A program made the position numbers and the translations under genes. From Rhizobium sp. 2MFCol3.1 (GTDB lineage Bacteria; Pseudomonadota; Alphaproteobacteria; Rhizobiales; Rhizobiaceae), in assembly GCF_000377565.1 (NCBI RefSeq), contig NZ_KB898363.1, positions 62,001 to 126,000 of the forward strand: a DNA stretch of 64,000 bases, given 5' to 3'. Below, one piece after another: positions 17,210 to 25,640 of the stretch (the stretch's first letter is position 1; every line of letters starts with the position of its first letter). The notes below the pieces were generated by a model, which was not told the DNA's origin, ran no database searches, and worked only from the letters and a program-made list of their open reading frames with translations.

Positions 17210-18790
17210 TTACAGATGAGGATCCTCGATCGGCAAGGTCATCTTGAACACGGCGCCGCCATCGGGATGATTGAAGCCATCGAGCTTGCCGCCGCGGCTT
17301 TCCAGCGTGCTGCGGCAGATCGACAGGCCCATTCCGAGCCCCTGCGCCTTGGTGGTGTAGAAGGGCGTGAAGAGCTTCTCCATCCCCTCTGGGCTGATGC
17401 CCGGGCCGCTATCCCTGACCGACACGCCGACCATGCCATCGGCCGGCTCGATTTCGACGATGATCTCGCGAACAGGGCACTTGGCGCCGTTGATCGCCTG
17501 GATGGCGTTGGTCATGAGGTTGATCATCACCTGCTGGATCTCCACCCGCACGCTTTTCACCTGCGGCACGCCTTCGCCCGGGCGAACGGTCACCGCGATG
17601 CCATCGCGTTTCAGGTCGTGCTCGACCAGTGAGCGGGTTTCATCGATCAGCGTCGAAAGGTCGATCCACTCGGCTTTGCTCTCCTGCTGGGTGAGGAGGT
17701 TGCGGGTGTTGTGGATGATGTCGCTGGCGCGCTGGCCGTCGCGGATGATGCGTTCGGCGGAGCGGCGGATCGCCGAGAGATCTGGCGGGTCGCGATCCAG
17801 CCATCGAAGCAGCGTCTGCGCGTTGACGGCGATGGCGCCGAGCGGCTGGTTCAGTTCATGCGCGAGCGAGGCGGAGAGGGCGCCGATGGTGGCCGCCTTC
17901 GACGCCTTGGCGAATTCGGCGCGGGCCTCGATCAGTGCTGCTTCCGTCATTTCGCGCTGGGTGATGTCGACCATGCCGACGACCACGCGGTTGAAGGCGG
18001 CGGTGTCCTCGGGGAAGCTGATGCTCAAAAGTACCTGCCTGATTTCGCCGCTGTCGGTGGTGATCCTGCCTTTTCCTTCGAAATAGGCCTGGCCCGTGAA
18101 CATCGCATTCATCAGATGCAGGAAGGTCTTATCGCCGGAGGCGATGAAATCGGCCATCGATTCTCGCGAACCGCTGTCGGCGGATGTGCCGACGAGCTCT
18201 CGGGCCGCTTCGTTGGCCGCGACCGTGCGCAGCAGGCCGATGCAGTGGTCGATGATCTCGGGGTGCCGGCGTGCGTGGTCTTCCAGATCGGTAACGCCGG
18301 CGGCCTTCAGCTCCAACAGGTAAGCGTGCAGCCGCGAATAATCCCGCTCCCAGAGCGCGACGCGGGCGCCGTCGAAAATCGAGCGGTAGCGGGCTTCGCT
18401 TTCGCGGATTTCGGCGTTTCTTTCGATCAGCTCGGCGCGGAAGGCATCGTTTCGCAACAGGAGCGCCATGGTGATGGCGAGCGCTGCCAGCGCGACCGCG
18501 AGACGGATGAAGGTCTGCAGGTCGGGATCGGGACCGTGGGTCAGGAAGTAGGAGAGGACCGTCAGGAAGATGCAGACGATCGACGTCAGCAGCAATCCCG
18601 TGCGGGTGAGGATTTCCGAGCCGAGCAGAAGAGCCATGACATAGAGAACGGCAATCGCGCCTTCGATCTCGGTGAAGGTATCGATCACAAAGACGATCGC
18701 CATCAGGAAGGCTGATATCAGCGCGACTGTGACGCGATGGCCCGTGCCGCCACGTTGGTTGAACAGCACACCGGCTCGTTCCGCGCTCAT
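17210..18790 (-). CDS. sensor histidine kinase (FixL/NtrB group) with PAS domain
   Basis: About 526 residues from the ATG at 18790 (GGGGAT upstream); 18820 or 18841 are alternative starts. The N terminus has several hydrophobic helices (FLMAIVFVIDTF, IAVLYVMALLLG and following), then a coiled linker, a PAS-like segment around residues 150-290, the H-box AHELNQPLGAIAVNAQ, N-box INLMTNAIQAI, G1 VRDSGPGIS and G2 GLGMGLSICRS. All kinase boxes are intact. The HELNQPL form is typical of the FixL-related group in rhizobia. The signal is unknown. Confidence 0.88.
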   Translation of the reverse strand: MSAERAGVLFNQRGGTGHRVTVALISAFLMAIVFVIDTFTEIEGAIAVLYVMALLLGSEILTRTGLLLTSIVCIFLTVLSYFLTHGPDPDLQTFIRLAVALAALAITMALLLRNDAFRAELIERNAEIRESEARYRSIFDGARVALWERDYSRLHAYLLELKAAGVTDLEDHARRHPEIIDHCIGLLRTVAANEAARELVGTSADSGSRESMADFIASGDKTFLHLMNAMFTGQAYFEGKGRITTDSGEIRQVLLSISFPEDTAAFNRVVVGMVDITQREMTEAALIEARAEFAKASKAATIGALSASLAHELNQPLGAIAVNAQTLLRWLDRDPPDLSAIRRSAERIIRDGQRASDIIHNTRNLLTQQESKAEWIDLSTLIDETRSLVEHDLKRDGIAVTVRPGEGVPQVKSVRVEIQQVMINLMTNAIQAINGAKCPVREIIVEIEPADGMVGVSVRDSGPGISPEGMEKLFTPFYTTKAQGLGMGLSICRSTLESRGGKLDGFNHPDGGAVFKMTLPIEDPHL

Positions 18791-19045
18791 GATAAGATCC
18801 CCATCTACCTTGGCGCGCATGATAGCGATCGCGACCGTCATTCTAACCTATACATAGGTGTCGTTTACGCAAAAGGTGATTTTGCCTTCTGTTTCAAGTG
18901 ATTGACGGTATGTGCGGCTGGATTGGCAGTGGTGTGGATCAGAGGCGCATGTTCTTTGACGAGGACATGCCGCCCGGTCCTGGCCTATAGTGCGTCTTCA
19001 ACGGTCGACTTTCCGGCTATGCCGCGTTGTTCAGGGAATAGCAGA

Positions 19046-19867
19046 GTGAATATCAGTTTCGTCGACAGCCGAGCGAGCCATGAAGCGGTGCACACGATCG
19101 CCTTTCGGGGCGGGGTTGCCGCGCCTGCGACGCGCAGCGTTCCCGAGGAAGTGGCGATCGCCTTTTCCTATGGCGGCAGCTCGCATGCGGTGATGATGGC
19201 GACGCCTGCCGATCTCATCGATTTCGCCGTTGGCTTCAGCCTCACCGAGGGGCTGATCGATACTGTCTCGCAGATCGAGGCGATCGAGATCGTTCAGGAC
19301 GAGGTTGGCATCGACTTGCAGATCGCGCTTGTCGACGATGTCGAGGAGAAGCTGCGCGCGCGACGGCGGCACATGATGGGGCCGGTCGGTTGCGGGCTCT
19401 GCGGCATCGAATCGCTGGAGCAGGCCGTGCGCACGGTTCGGCCGATGTTGTCGTCCGATCTGACGATCACGCCTGATGATATCGCGCGCGCGGTGGCGAG
19501 CCTTGGCGATCACCAGCAGCTCAACCACAAGACCCGCGCAGTGCATGGCGCCGGGTTTTTCGTGCCGGGGAGCGGGCTTGTGGCGGTGCGCGAGGATGTC
19601 GGCCGGCACAACGCGCTGGACAAGCTCTGCGGCGCGGTCGTCGCCTCGGGCGTTTCCGGCGGCAGCGGCGCGGTTGTCGTGACCAGCCGGCTTTCGATCG
19701 AGATGATCCAGAAAGCCGGGTTCCTCGGCAGTCCCATTCTCATCGCCATCTCGGCGCCGACGGCCTATGCGATACGGACGGCCGAGGAGGCCGGGATTAC
19801 CATGATCGCCGTTGCGCGCGGAGAGGATTTCGAGATCTTCACGCATCCGCACCGGGTGATCTTCTAA
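19046..19867 (+). CDS. fdhD: formate dehydrogenase accessory sulfurtransferase
   Basis: 273 residues from the GTG at 19046; the longer frame to 18902 reads as non-coding, and ATG 19019 is possible. The diagnostic loop GCGLCGIES (CxxC, about residue 115) carries the cysteines that pass sulfur from IscS to the molybdenum/tungsten-bis-MGD cofactor. EDVGRHNALDKLCG and SRLSIEMIQKAG are also typical of FdhD. No formate dehydrogenase structural gene is in the window. Confidence 0.92.
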   Translation: MNISFVDSRASHEAVHTIAFRGGVAAPATRSVPEEVAIAFSYGGSSHAVMMATPADLIDFAVGFSLTEGLIDTVSQIEAIEIVQDEVGIDLQIALVDDVEEKLRARRRHMMGPVGCGLCGIESLEQAVRTVRPMLSSDLTITPDDIARAVASLGDHQQLNHKTRAVHGAGFFVPGSGLVAVREDVGRHNALDKLCGAVVASGVSGGSGAVVVTSRLSIEMIQKAGFLGSPILIAISAPTAYAIRTAEEAGITMIAVARGEDFEIFTHPHRVIF

Positions 19868-19874
19868 ACTCGTC

Positions 19875-20041
19875 CCAAAAAGGAAAGACCGCCCCGGGGG
19901 TAGGGGGCGGTCTCTGGCGGATCCGGGGGAGCGATCCGCGTCTTCGATGCGGGGGCGGCATCGAAGACAGGTAGCGTGCGGCGCTACCGCCTCACGGAGG
20001 GGACGTGAGGCATGAGATGAAGCTACTCCCTTCCCATCCGC
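19875..20041 (-). ncRNA. candidate multi-hairpin small RNA
   Basis: On the minus strand, four stable hairpins follow one another: CCTCACG/CGTGAGG (plus coordinates 19990-20010), GGTAGCG/CGCTACC (19970-19988), GTCTTCGATGC/GCATCGAAGAC (19940-19968) and AGACCGCCCC/GGGGCGGTCT (19886-19913). The last is followed by TTCCTTTTT, forming an intrinsic terminator. Three loops are pyrimidine-rich on this strand (TCCCCTC, CGCCCCC, CTACCCC), so they could pair with Shine-Dalgarno sequences, as in rhizobial anti-SD sRNAs such as the alpha-r14 (NfeR1) group. TATAGT at 20053-20048 is a candidate -10. Family assignment is not made. Confidence 0.6.
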
Positions 20042-20061
20042 TCCATAACTATACTTAGGTG

Positions 20062-20080
20062 TGGTCAGATTAGACGACCA
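20062..20080. promoter_or_regulatory. inverted repeat upstream of the candidate sRNA
   Basis: TGGTC-N9-GACCA, a 5-bp arm dyad just upstream of the putative -10 of the small RNA. The shape would suit a dimeric regulator such as a LysR-type protein. It is also 67 bases before the small ORF at 20147. Confidence 0.35.
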
Positions 20081-20146
20081 TAGAATAGGCCGGCCAAACA
20101 AGGCCGCCTAAGCTCCAGCCACATTCACCGGACTGGAGCCGATCCC

Positions 20147-20299
20147 ATGTCGTCGTTCAAGAAGCCCCTATCAGCCAAACTACCCGGACCCACCCCGTCG
20201 GCGCAGCCCGACGCGGAGCGGCCGAAGCGGATCGCGATCACCGCCGATCCCGGAGAGACACGCCTGCCGGTCTTATTGGTAGCGCAGACCATCCGCTGA
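20147..20299 (+). CDS. small hypothetical protein upstream of dps
   Basis: 50 residues, Pro- and basic-rich, beginning MSSFKKPLSAKLPG and ending VLLVAQTIR. There is no strong ribosome site and no recognisable domain. It lies 41 bases before dps on the same strand. It could be a real short leader peptide or a chance ORF. Confidence 0.35.
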   Translation: MSSFKKPLSAKLPGPTPSAQPDAERPKRIAITADPGETRLPVLLVAQTIR

Positions 20300-20340
20300 T
20301 CCCACTCCGTTCACCACACCATCATCAGGAGAATCCGACC

Positions 20341-20859
20341 ATGACATATCAACCCGCATCCAAGATCCAGCGTGCAGCGCTCGCCACCCCGACGGATCTC
20401 TCCTCGAATGCCACGACCGATATCGCGGCGGCGCTGACGGCGCTGCTTGCCGACGTGTTCGTGCTTTATCTGAAGACGAAGAATTTTCACTGGCACATGT
20501 CCGGCCCGCACTTTCGCGATTATCACCTGATGCTGGACGAGCAGGGCGAGCAGATCTTCGCCATGACAGACGACATCGCCGAGCGCGCCCGCAAGATCGG
20601 CGGCACGACGCTGCGCTCCATCGGCCATATCGGGCGCCTGCAACGGCTGCTCGACAACGATGCGGATTACGTGACGCCGGAGGACATGCTTGCCGAGCTG
20701 CGCGACGACAACAAGCAGCTCGTGAGCCTGATGCGCCAGCTGCACGAACTGACATCCGAGCATAACGACGTCGCGACGACGAGCCTTTTGGAAAACTGGA
20801 TCGACGAGGGCGAGCGCCGCGCCTGGTTCTTGTTCGAGAGCACACGCCGCGGCGCGTAA
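20341..20859 (+). CDS. dps: Dps-family DNA-protection ferritin
   Basis: 172 residues with a good ribosome site (AGGAGA). Ferroxidase-site residues are visible in KNFHWHMSGPHFRDYHLMLDE and ADDIAERARKIGG-like spacing (Asp/Glu in DEQGEQIFAMTDDIAERAR). The protein oxidises ferrous iron with peroxide and coats DNA in stationary phase. The N-terminal 30 residues carry Lys that could contact DNA. A terminator follows. Confidence 0.92.
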   Translation: MTYQPASKIQRAALATPTDLSSNATTDIAAALTALLADVFVLYLKTKNFHWHMSGPHFRDYHLMLDEQGEQIFAMTDDIAERARKIGGTTLRSIGHIGRLQRLLDNDADYVTPEDMLAELRDDNKQLVSLMRQLHELTSEHNDVATTSLLENWIDEGERRAWFLFESTRRGA

Positions 20860-20881
20860 GCTGAAGCGATTACCCGACGCC

Positions 20882-20918
20882 AACCATCCCTGGCCTTGCC
20901 TGTCGGGGATGGTTTTCT
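20882..20918 (+). terminator. terminator of dps
   Basis: 9-bp stem AACCATCCC/GGGATGGTT, 15-base loop, followed by TTCTG. The T-run is short, but the stem is perfect and sits 22 bases after the dps stop. Confidence 0.7.
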
Positions 20919-21049
20919 GATTCGTGCTGGCAGAGCTCATCGGAGCTGAAATGCCACATACCTTGGTATGGTTGCAGCTAAACCCCAATAGGATTTCGAG
21001 ATCGCCGGCGACGTCCTAGGCTCCTCTTATGGAACGAAAGGGATGCGCG

Positions 21050-21256
21050 ATGAGCAGCCAGGCATTTTGCGACAGCGCGGCAGGCCAGCCGGTATCCGGG
21101 CAGACACGGGCATTTCCCTCGATGCCGCTGGAGGCTCTGCTCGATGCAGATCCGGATGCGTCGCTTTGGGAACGTCTCTACTGGCAGTTCACGCTACCGC
21201 CGTTCCTATCCGTGGCGCTCAGCGGCTTGGGTGAGGATTTCGGCGGGGAGAGATAA
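21050..21256 (+). CDS. small hypothetical protein
   Basis: 68 residues from the ATG at 21050; ATG 21029 adds seven. Sequence features are PLEALLDADPDASLWERLYWQFTLPP and a Gly-rich end. No known domain recognised. It is followed 12 bases later by a second small ORF with its own ribosome site, so the two may form a unit. Confidence 0.55.
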   Translation: MSSQAFCDSAAGQPVSGQTRAFPSMPLEALLDADPDASLWERLYWQFTLPPFLSVALSGLGEDFGGER

Positions 21257-21268
21257 GGGGGAAGAGAG

Positions 21269-21448
21269 ATGACGAACGAATGCAAGCCGCTGGTCGAAGT
21301 ATCAATTCAAAGGGATGGACGGTGGATTCCGCTGGGGATCATGAATGTCGCGCAAGCGCTGGAGCTCCCGCATCACCGGGACTACGTGTTCGTCCATCTC
21401 GCGGGCAAGGCCGACGGTTCTTTCGGCGGGTTGCCGCAAAGCCGGTAG
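21269..21448 (+). CDS. small hypothetical protein
   Basis: 59 residues with a clear ribosome site (GGGGGAAGAGAG) directly before the ATG. It reads like a folded small beta/alpha protein (VEVSIQRDGRWIPLGI, DYVFVHLAGKADG). Family not recognised. It is the last host-side gene before the prophage; an 8-bp perfect hairpin GCAAGGCA/TGCCTTGC at 21469-21486 follows. Confidence 0.5.
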   Translation: MTNECKPLVEVSIQRDGRWIPLGIMNVAQALELPHHRDYVFVHLAGKADGSFGGLPQSR

Positions 21449-21468
21449 CGACGCGCGTCGCAGCTCTC

Positions 21469-21486
21469 GCAAGGCATTTGCCTTGC
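21469..21486 (+). terminator. hairpin before the attachment site
   Basis: GCAAGGCA-TT-TGCCTTGC, a perfect 8-bp stem, 20 bases after the small ORF. There is no T-tract. Confidence 0.4.
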
Positions 21487-21543
21487 TACATCGATCGGTC
21501 AAATTTTCAGGGAAATTTACCAGCTATTTCAGCGTGATGATGA

Positions 21544-21590
21544 TGGTCGGAGTGGAGAGATTCGAACTCCCGACCCTCTGGTCCCAAACC
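21544..21590 (-). repeat. attL: 3' fragment of tRNA-Pro(TGG)
   Basis: On the minus strand this reads as the 3' part of a proline tRNA: anticodon loop TTTGGGA, T arm GGGAGTTCGAATCTCTCC, acceptor CACTCCG, ACCA end. The 5' half (acceptor 5' strand, D arm) is absent, and the 5' side of the anticodon stem mismatches (TGCGG against CCAGA). This is what integration into the 3' end of a tRNA leaves at one prophage end; the intact tRNA should be at the other end, beyond 64000. The adjacent integrase gene supports this. Confidence 0.85.
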
Positions 21591-21687
21591 GCACTCTTGG
21601 CGGAAAACATCCCAGAAACTCTGGAATTCTCCCGTGGAACATTTGAGAACACCCGGAGAACAATCCAGAACTTCTCCCACAGTGCTC

Positions 21688-22944
21688 TCACAGTTTCCCG
21701 CCGTCAATAACCCTGACCTTGCCGTCTGCCTGGGTGGTCGGGGCGAAGAGATTACGCTTGGTGAACTTCTGCAGTTTGGCGATGATTTCCTCGGTAGCGC
21801 GCATTGGCTCCTCGAGATAATCCGGGTCAAACTTTTCATACCAGTCGGTGGTGGTCGATCCCTCACTGACCTTGTGGCCTAGCCACTTCGAACGCTGCTC
21901 CCTTGATACAGGGAAAGACGCACGGCGCATGTTGGTCGCCATGAAGTGCCGCAGCGTGTAGCATGTCATCTCCGGCATGCCGAGACCGATATCGGTCACT
22001 TCCCCCTTATCATCCAGCGTCGGCTTGCCGAGCTTGTTCAGGCGCTTCTCTACGGTGTCCTGGTACTGGCCAACTGGCTTGTCGTCCTTCCAGTGGTCGA
22101 ACCAAGCGGCCAGGTTCGTTGTCACGCGAATGACCGGCCGGCGCTTCTTCGTCTGCCTTCTGCCGACAGGATTCAGGTCGAGTGTCCCGAACTCGGCGTT
22201 TCGCTGCTTCGATAGCCTCAAGTCAAAGATGGCTTCATTTCTGGCGCAGGTGTTCAGCATGATCATCACGAACCGGAAGTCGGCCTCTTCCTCGATCGCA
22301 TCAATCCACTTGCCTAGTTCGGCAAAGGAGGGAATGTACTCCCGCGGCTTCGACATCTCGCCGCCGATGTGCTCGGCAATCTCTGCCTGATTGCAGAAGA
22401 CGGTGACAGGGGCGTCTAGAAGCTGGGTCTCTACCTGCTCGCCGGCAATCGTAATGAGCTGTGGCACTGAGGCGTAATGCACGGCAGCGCGGACGGCGAT
22501 CATGTATGTCATGATGGATTTTGCCGACAGTCCATTCTCAGCGGCCATATGAGCCCAGACGCGGCGTTGATTGAGCCTGGTGAGGTCCGAGACCCTTGGC
22601 GCTCCCATAAACGACTGGAAGGCGGTGTAGACGAGTTCGGAAGCCCGTCGTACAGCCGCCATCTGTTTGTAGCCCTTGGGCTCTGCGTAGTGGTCTTGGT
22701 AATGCTTCAGGACGGCGAAGAGATAGACCTCTCGCGGGTCTCGGCTAGACGGGGCTGGGGCACCGAGGATGTCGACGAGTTCTTCCTTCGCTGCTTCGAG
22801 ATCGACTGCAGCCAGAGCTTTTCGCTTAACGCGTCCGCTTCCGTCATCGTACCAGTAGCGATAGAACCCGGATCGACCGGCTTCGACACCGATCCACTGG
22901 TCCTTGTACTGCCAAAGGCCTTTTGGTCCTCTGTCTCTTCGCAT
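21688..22944 (-). CDS. int: tyrosine integrase
   Basis: 418 residues. An N-terminal arm/core-binding part is followed by a catalytic domain with Arg in NTCARNEAIF, box II as YTLRHFMATNMRR (Arg332; the usual His of HxxR is Tyr), His in WLGHKV (357) and the nucleophile Tyr369 in TDWYEKF. It lies next to the tRNA-Pro fragment with its 3' end toward attL, the usual prophage arrangement. The start codon lies inside the upstream gene. Confidence 0.93.
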   Translation of the reverse strand: MRRDRGPKGLWQYKDQWIGVEAGRSGFYRYWYDDGSGRVKRKALAAVDLEAAKEELVDILGAPAPSSRDPREVYLFAVLKHYQDHYAEPKGYKQMAAVRRASELVYTAFQSFMGAPRVSDLTRLNQRRVWAHMAAENGLSAKSIMTYMIAVRAAVHYASVPQLITIAGEQVETQLLDAPVTVFCNQAEIAEHIGGEMSKPREYIPSFAELGKWIDAIEEEADFRFVMIMLNTCARNEAIFDLRLSKQRNAEFGTLDLNPVGRRQTKKRRPVIRVTTNLAAWFDHWKDDKPVGQYQDTVEKRLNKLGKPTLDDKGEVTDIGLGMPEMTCYTLRHFMATNMRRASFPVSREQRSKWLGHKVSEGSTTTDWYEKFDPDYLEEPMRATEEIIAKLQKFTKRNLFAPTTQADGKVRVIDGGKL

Positions 22945-23141
22945 GCCATTTCCCTGTTCAAAGCGCCAGATAGATCCGACTTCGGATAGACCGTCTTGCC
23001 GTCTTTTCCCTTAAAGCACCGAATGGACCTCTCGCGAAGCCACCGATTCAAGATCTGGGCGCTGAGGAAAGGGTACTGCTCAAGCACCTGATCGTGCGAA
23101 ATCAGGTCATCGATGGAGATGGGGGTAAACTCTGTTCCCAT
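22707..23141 (-). CDS. putative excisionase-like HTH protein overlapping int
   Basis: 144 residues from ATG 23141 (GGGG upstream); 23165 is an alternative. The first 75 residues (SHDQVLEQYPFLSAQILNRW, then FKGKDGKTVYPKSDL) look like a small winged-helix protein that could direct excision. The remaining 70 residues lie over the first 238 bases of int in another frame and are low-complexity. Either the two genes truly overlap, or the reading frame is meant to be joined or terminated differently. Confidence 0.5.
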   Translation of the reverse strand: MGTEFTPISIDDLISHDQVLEQYPFLSAQILNRWLRERSIRCFKGKDGKTVYPKSDLSGALNREMACEETEDQKAFGSTRTSGSVSKPVDPGSIATGTMTEADALSEKLWLQSISKQRRKNSSTSSVPQPRLAETRERSISSPS

Positions 23142-23142
23142 G

Positions 23143-23697
23143 TTATCCCCGCTTTCCACTGCCATCGTCCACAGGCTCGGCGCCCGCCGACCTCTGTAGG
23201 GGCGGTGGGGTGTCTGGCTTCATGAACACGATCCAGTGAGACTTTGCTGTCTTGCCGCAGCGATTGCCGAAAAGTGGCTGCTGATCGGTCAATTTCAGTA
23301 ATTCGGCCACCTTCACCTCGTGCTCGTTCCACTTGAAGATCAGCGTTCCGTTGGGCTTGAGGACGCGGAAGCATTCGGCAAAGCCAGCGCGGATATCGTT
23401 GCGCCAGTCCTCGCCAAGCTTGCCGTATTTCTTCGCAAGCCATCCTGTCTTGCCGTTCTGCACAAGGTGCGGCGGATCGAAAACGACAAGGTGGAACGTG
23501 CCGGCCGGGAATGGCAACGCGCGGAAATCCATCTGTTGATCGGGATCGATGATGAGGCGACGGGAGCCGCCCGAACTGCTGGCATCGGTCAGCATGTGCT
23601 CTTCTTGGCGGATGTCGCCGAAGATGGCGCGTTCGTCGGCCGGATTGAACCAGAACATGCGACTTCCACAGCAGGCGTCGAGGACGGGCTTGTTCAT
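23143..23697 (-). CDS. SAM-dependent DNA methyltransferase (DPPH motif)
   Basis: 184 residues. Motif I-like VLDACCGSRMFWF opens the protein, motif IV is VVFDPPHLVQ (about residue 72), and LKPNGTLIFKWNEHEV follows, as in small phage N6-adenine or N4-cytosine methyltransferases. No target-recognition domain is visible. It probably modifies phage or host DNA. ATGA overlap with the gene upstream places it in the early operon. Confidence 0.8.
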   Translation of the reverse strand: MNKPVLDACCGSRMFWFNPADERAIFGDIRQEEHMLTDASSSGGSRRLIIDPDQQMDFRALPFPAGTFHLVVFDPPHLVQNGKTGWLAKKYGKLGEDWRNDIRAGFAECFRVLKPNGTLIFKWNEHEVKVAELLKLTDQQPLFGNRCGKTAKSHWIVFMKPDTPPPLQRSAGAEPVDDGSGKRG

Positions 23698-24026
23698 TCC
23701 ACGCCTCCGGTCTCTGCGGGCGGTGGGGCCTGCGTGGCGCTCGAAATTGCACTGCGGGCAAGTGCTTGAAGCTGGAGCGCACTTTCGTCACCATCTTCCG
23801 CTCCATGTTGGACCACGCTTTTTGCGAAGGCCTGAGCAATTTCCAGAACCGTCAGTAAGTTCTGCCGTTGGGACACAAGCTTGTTGATCAGTCTTGCCAC
23901 ATTCCGCAGTGGCTCAATTGTCTCAGCGCCAAAGCGACCGCGATCATCGTATTGAAGTTCGAGGCATGTAGCGTTGATGGCATTGAGAGCAGCGTTGATT
24001 TCAGCCAACTCTTCGATCTCGCTCAT
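23694..24026 (-). CDS. hypothetical phage protein
   Basis: 110 residues, acidic and largely helical (EIEELAEINAALNAINA, VARLINKLVSQRQNLLTVLE). No domain recognised. Overlaps both neighbours by four bases (ATGA), so it is a member of the leftward early operon. Confidence 0.6.
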   Translation of the reverse strand: MSEIEELAEINAALNAINATCLELQYDDRGRFGAETIEPLRNVARLINKLVSQRQNLLTVLEIAQAFAKSVVQHGAEDGDESALQLQALARSAISSATQAPPPAETGGVE

Positions 24027-24718
24027 CCATCCACCTCCGAAGCACTGAGGGCGGCGAGCGTATGTGCAAGGCTCGTGGAAAACCGGGTGAGAGCCGCTTC
24101 CATCGCCTCACGCTGTCGGGCGTTCTCCGGCAAGCCTTCAATGGCCAGATCGGCCATCAGTCGAGCCTGATCTCCGGCGATTTGCAGCGCTTCCCCAACG
24201 CCGTCCCGCACCGCCGACGCGAGCGCGGCGTAGATGATTTTGACGCATTCGGGATCATTGGCGACCAAAGCCGTCGCATGATGCACTTCATCAGCTTTCC
24301 GCCACTGGGCGGCATCGTATCCTTCAGGAGCCGGCGTTCGGTCCTCTTCGTCCATACCCACCACATGCTCAGCGGGTGCTGGCAGAAGATGAGCAAAGGC
24401 AAAGGCCTGACGCTTGTAGGCCTCGATAGCGCCACGAACGCGCGCCTCCTCGTCGAGGTCAGGTCGGCTCTTTGACCGGCCCCATTGCGACATTGCTGCG
24501 TCCGTGCAGACTGCCTCTTGGCGTTCGTATCCGCCCACCGAAATATGATGGGGCGGTGGAGAGGTGAGCGCAGCATCAATAGTGGTAATGACCCGCGTCA
24601 GTGTTCCATGGACGTCCTTGTCTACGACCTGGTTGCTTTCGATAGCACCTCGAGCGTTTTTCACGGAATTCCGGACAGAAGACAGAACTTCGCGCAGAGT
24701 ATTGGTGGACTCGCTCAT
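24023..24718 (-). CDS. hypothetical phage protein
   Basis: 231 residues, helical, with an internal Pro/Glu linker around residues 115-135 and an Ala-rich C-terminal half. No known domain recognised. ATGA overlaps on both sides. Confidence 0.6.
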   Translation of the reverse strand: MSESTNTLREVLSSVRNSVKNARGAIESNQVVDKDVHGTLTRVITTIDAALTSPPPHHISVGGYERQEAVCTDAAMSQWGRSKSRPDLDEEARVRGAIEAYKRQAFAFAHLLPAPAEHVVGMDEEDRTPAPEGYDAAQWRKADEVHHATALVANDPECVKIIYAALASAVRDGVGEALQIAGDQARLMADLAIEGLPENARQREAMEAALTRFSTSLAHTLAALSASEVDG

Positions 24719-25233
24719 ATCACTTGCCTTTCTGGTGGGGAGGTGGCTTTGAGAACATTGCCACGATTTGCGAACGGGTGAGCCTCAAGCTCGATCCCAT
24801 CGAGAGAGGGCCAATCGAGACGTCCCCAAGAGCATCCATCGTGGGTGTTTATGACGGGAAATTCTGCCCATGAGGCGGGGACGAACTTTTTCGTCTCGCT
24901 GTCTATCCAGCGATGCTGCGCGTTCAGTTCATAATAGTCTGAGGTTCCGTACTCTTCTTCGATCGCCGTGAGGATATCATCGGTGAAATCGGCAAAGTCG
25001 GGCGCATCGGCTGGAGCGCGATAATCTCCCGATATCATCCATGTACTGCATCCACGGATGATCCAATACGCGGGCCGATCATTGATCGTCGTGATAGAGA
25101 ACAGGGATCGTCCGTCACCGAAGATTTGGCTCAGAACGGCAGGGGTGAATGTGATCGAGTCGCTGGGGGTCCAAAGGTAGCTTGTGACAGGTCTTTGTGC
25201 GGCCCTCAGCGCAGAGGTGACGGCTTCGCTCAT
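24715..25233 (-). CDS. hypothetical phage protein
   Basis: 172 residues, rich in aromatic and acidic residues (SYLWTPSDSITFTP, FADFTDDILTAIEEEYG, SWAEFPVINTHDG). It looks like a soluble alpha/beta protein. No family recognised. Part of the early operon by ATGA overlap. Confidence 0.6.
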   Translation of the reverse strand: MSEAVTSALRAAQRPVTSYLWTPSDSITFTPAVLSQIFGDGRSLFSITTINDRPAYWIIRGCSTWMISGDYRAPADAPDFADFTDDILTAIEEEYGTSDYYELNAQHRWIDSETKKFVPASWAEFPVINTHDGCSWGRLDWPSLDGIELEAHPFANRGNVLKATSPPERQVI

Positions 25234-25640
25234 CGTCTCGTCTCCTGTATCGGCGCGTAAAGCTGGGCGGGTGGCAAAGCTGTCTTCGATGGGCGATCGG
25301 GCTTAGACCGCTTGGGGAAGCCGGCGCTGCGGATGGCCTGCTTCGGGGCAGTGATGCCGAGGTGCTTCTTGCGAACGGCCGCCACCTTGGCCTTCTCAGC
25401 CACGTCCTTGGCCGTCTTTTCCACATGGCATTTGCGGTGCGACGGGCGAAGGTTGCTTTCCCGGTTCTCTCCGCCGTTGATCAGCGCCTTGACGTGATCC
25501 AGATCCCATTTCTGGCCGATCTGGATAGGCTGACCGCAAAGATGGCAGCTATTGTCACGGTCGAAGATGCGGGCTCTTACGCGCGGTGGGGCTCGCGTGT
25601 CGTCGGTTTGGCCGATCCATTCATCAACGGTTCGGCTCAT
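25230..25640 (-). CDS. HNH endonuclease
   Basis: 136 residues. A zinc-type HNH core is clear: CHLCGQPI, then DLDHVKALINGGEN with the catalytic His (about residue 50), NLRPSHRKCH with the Asn and the final metal His/Cys. The basic C-terminal half may bind DNA. It sits in the early operon, so the role is more likely in recombination or host takeover than in packaging, where HNH proteins usually lie next to terminase. Confidence 0.85.
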   Translation of the reverse strand: MSRTVDEWIGQTDDTRAPPRVRARIFDRDNSCHLCGQPIQIGQKWDLDHVKALINGGENRESNLRPSHRKCHVEKTAKDVAEKAKVAAVRKKHLGITAPKQAIRSAGFPKRSKPDRPSKTALPPAQLYAPIQETRR

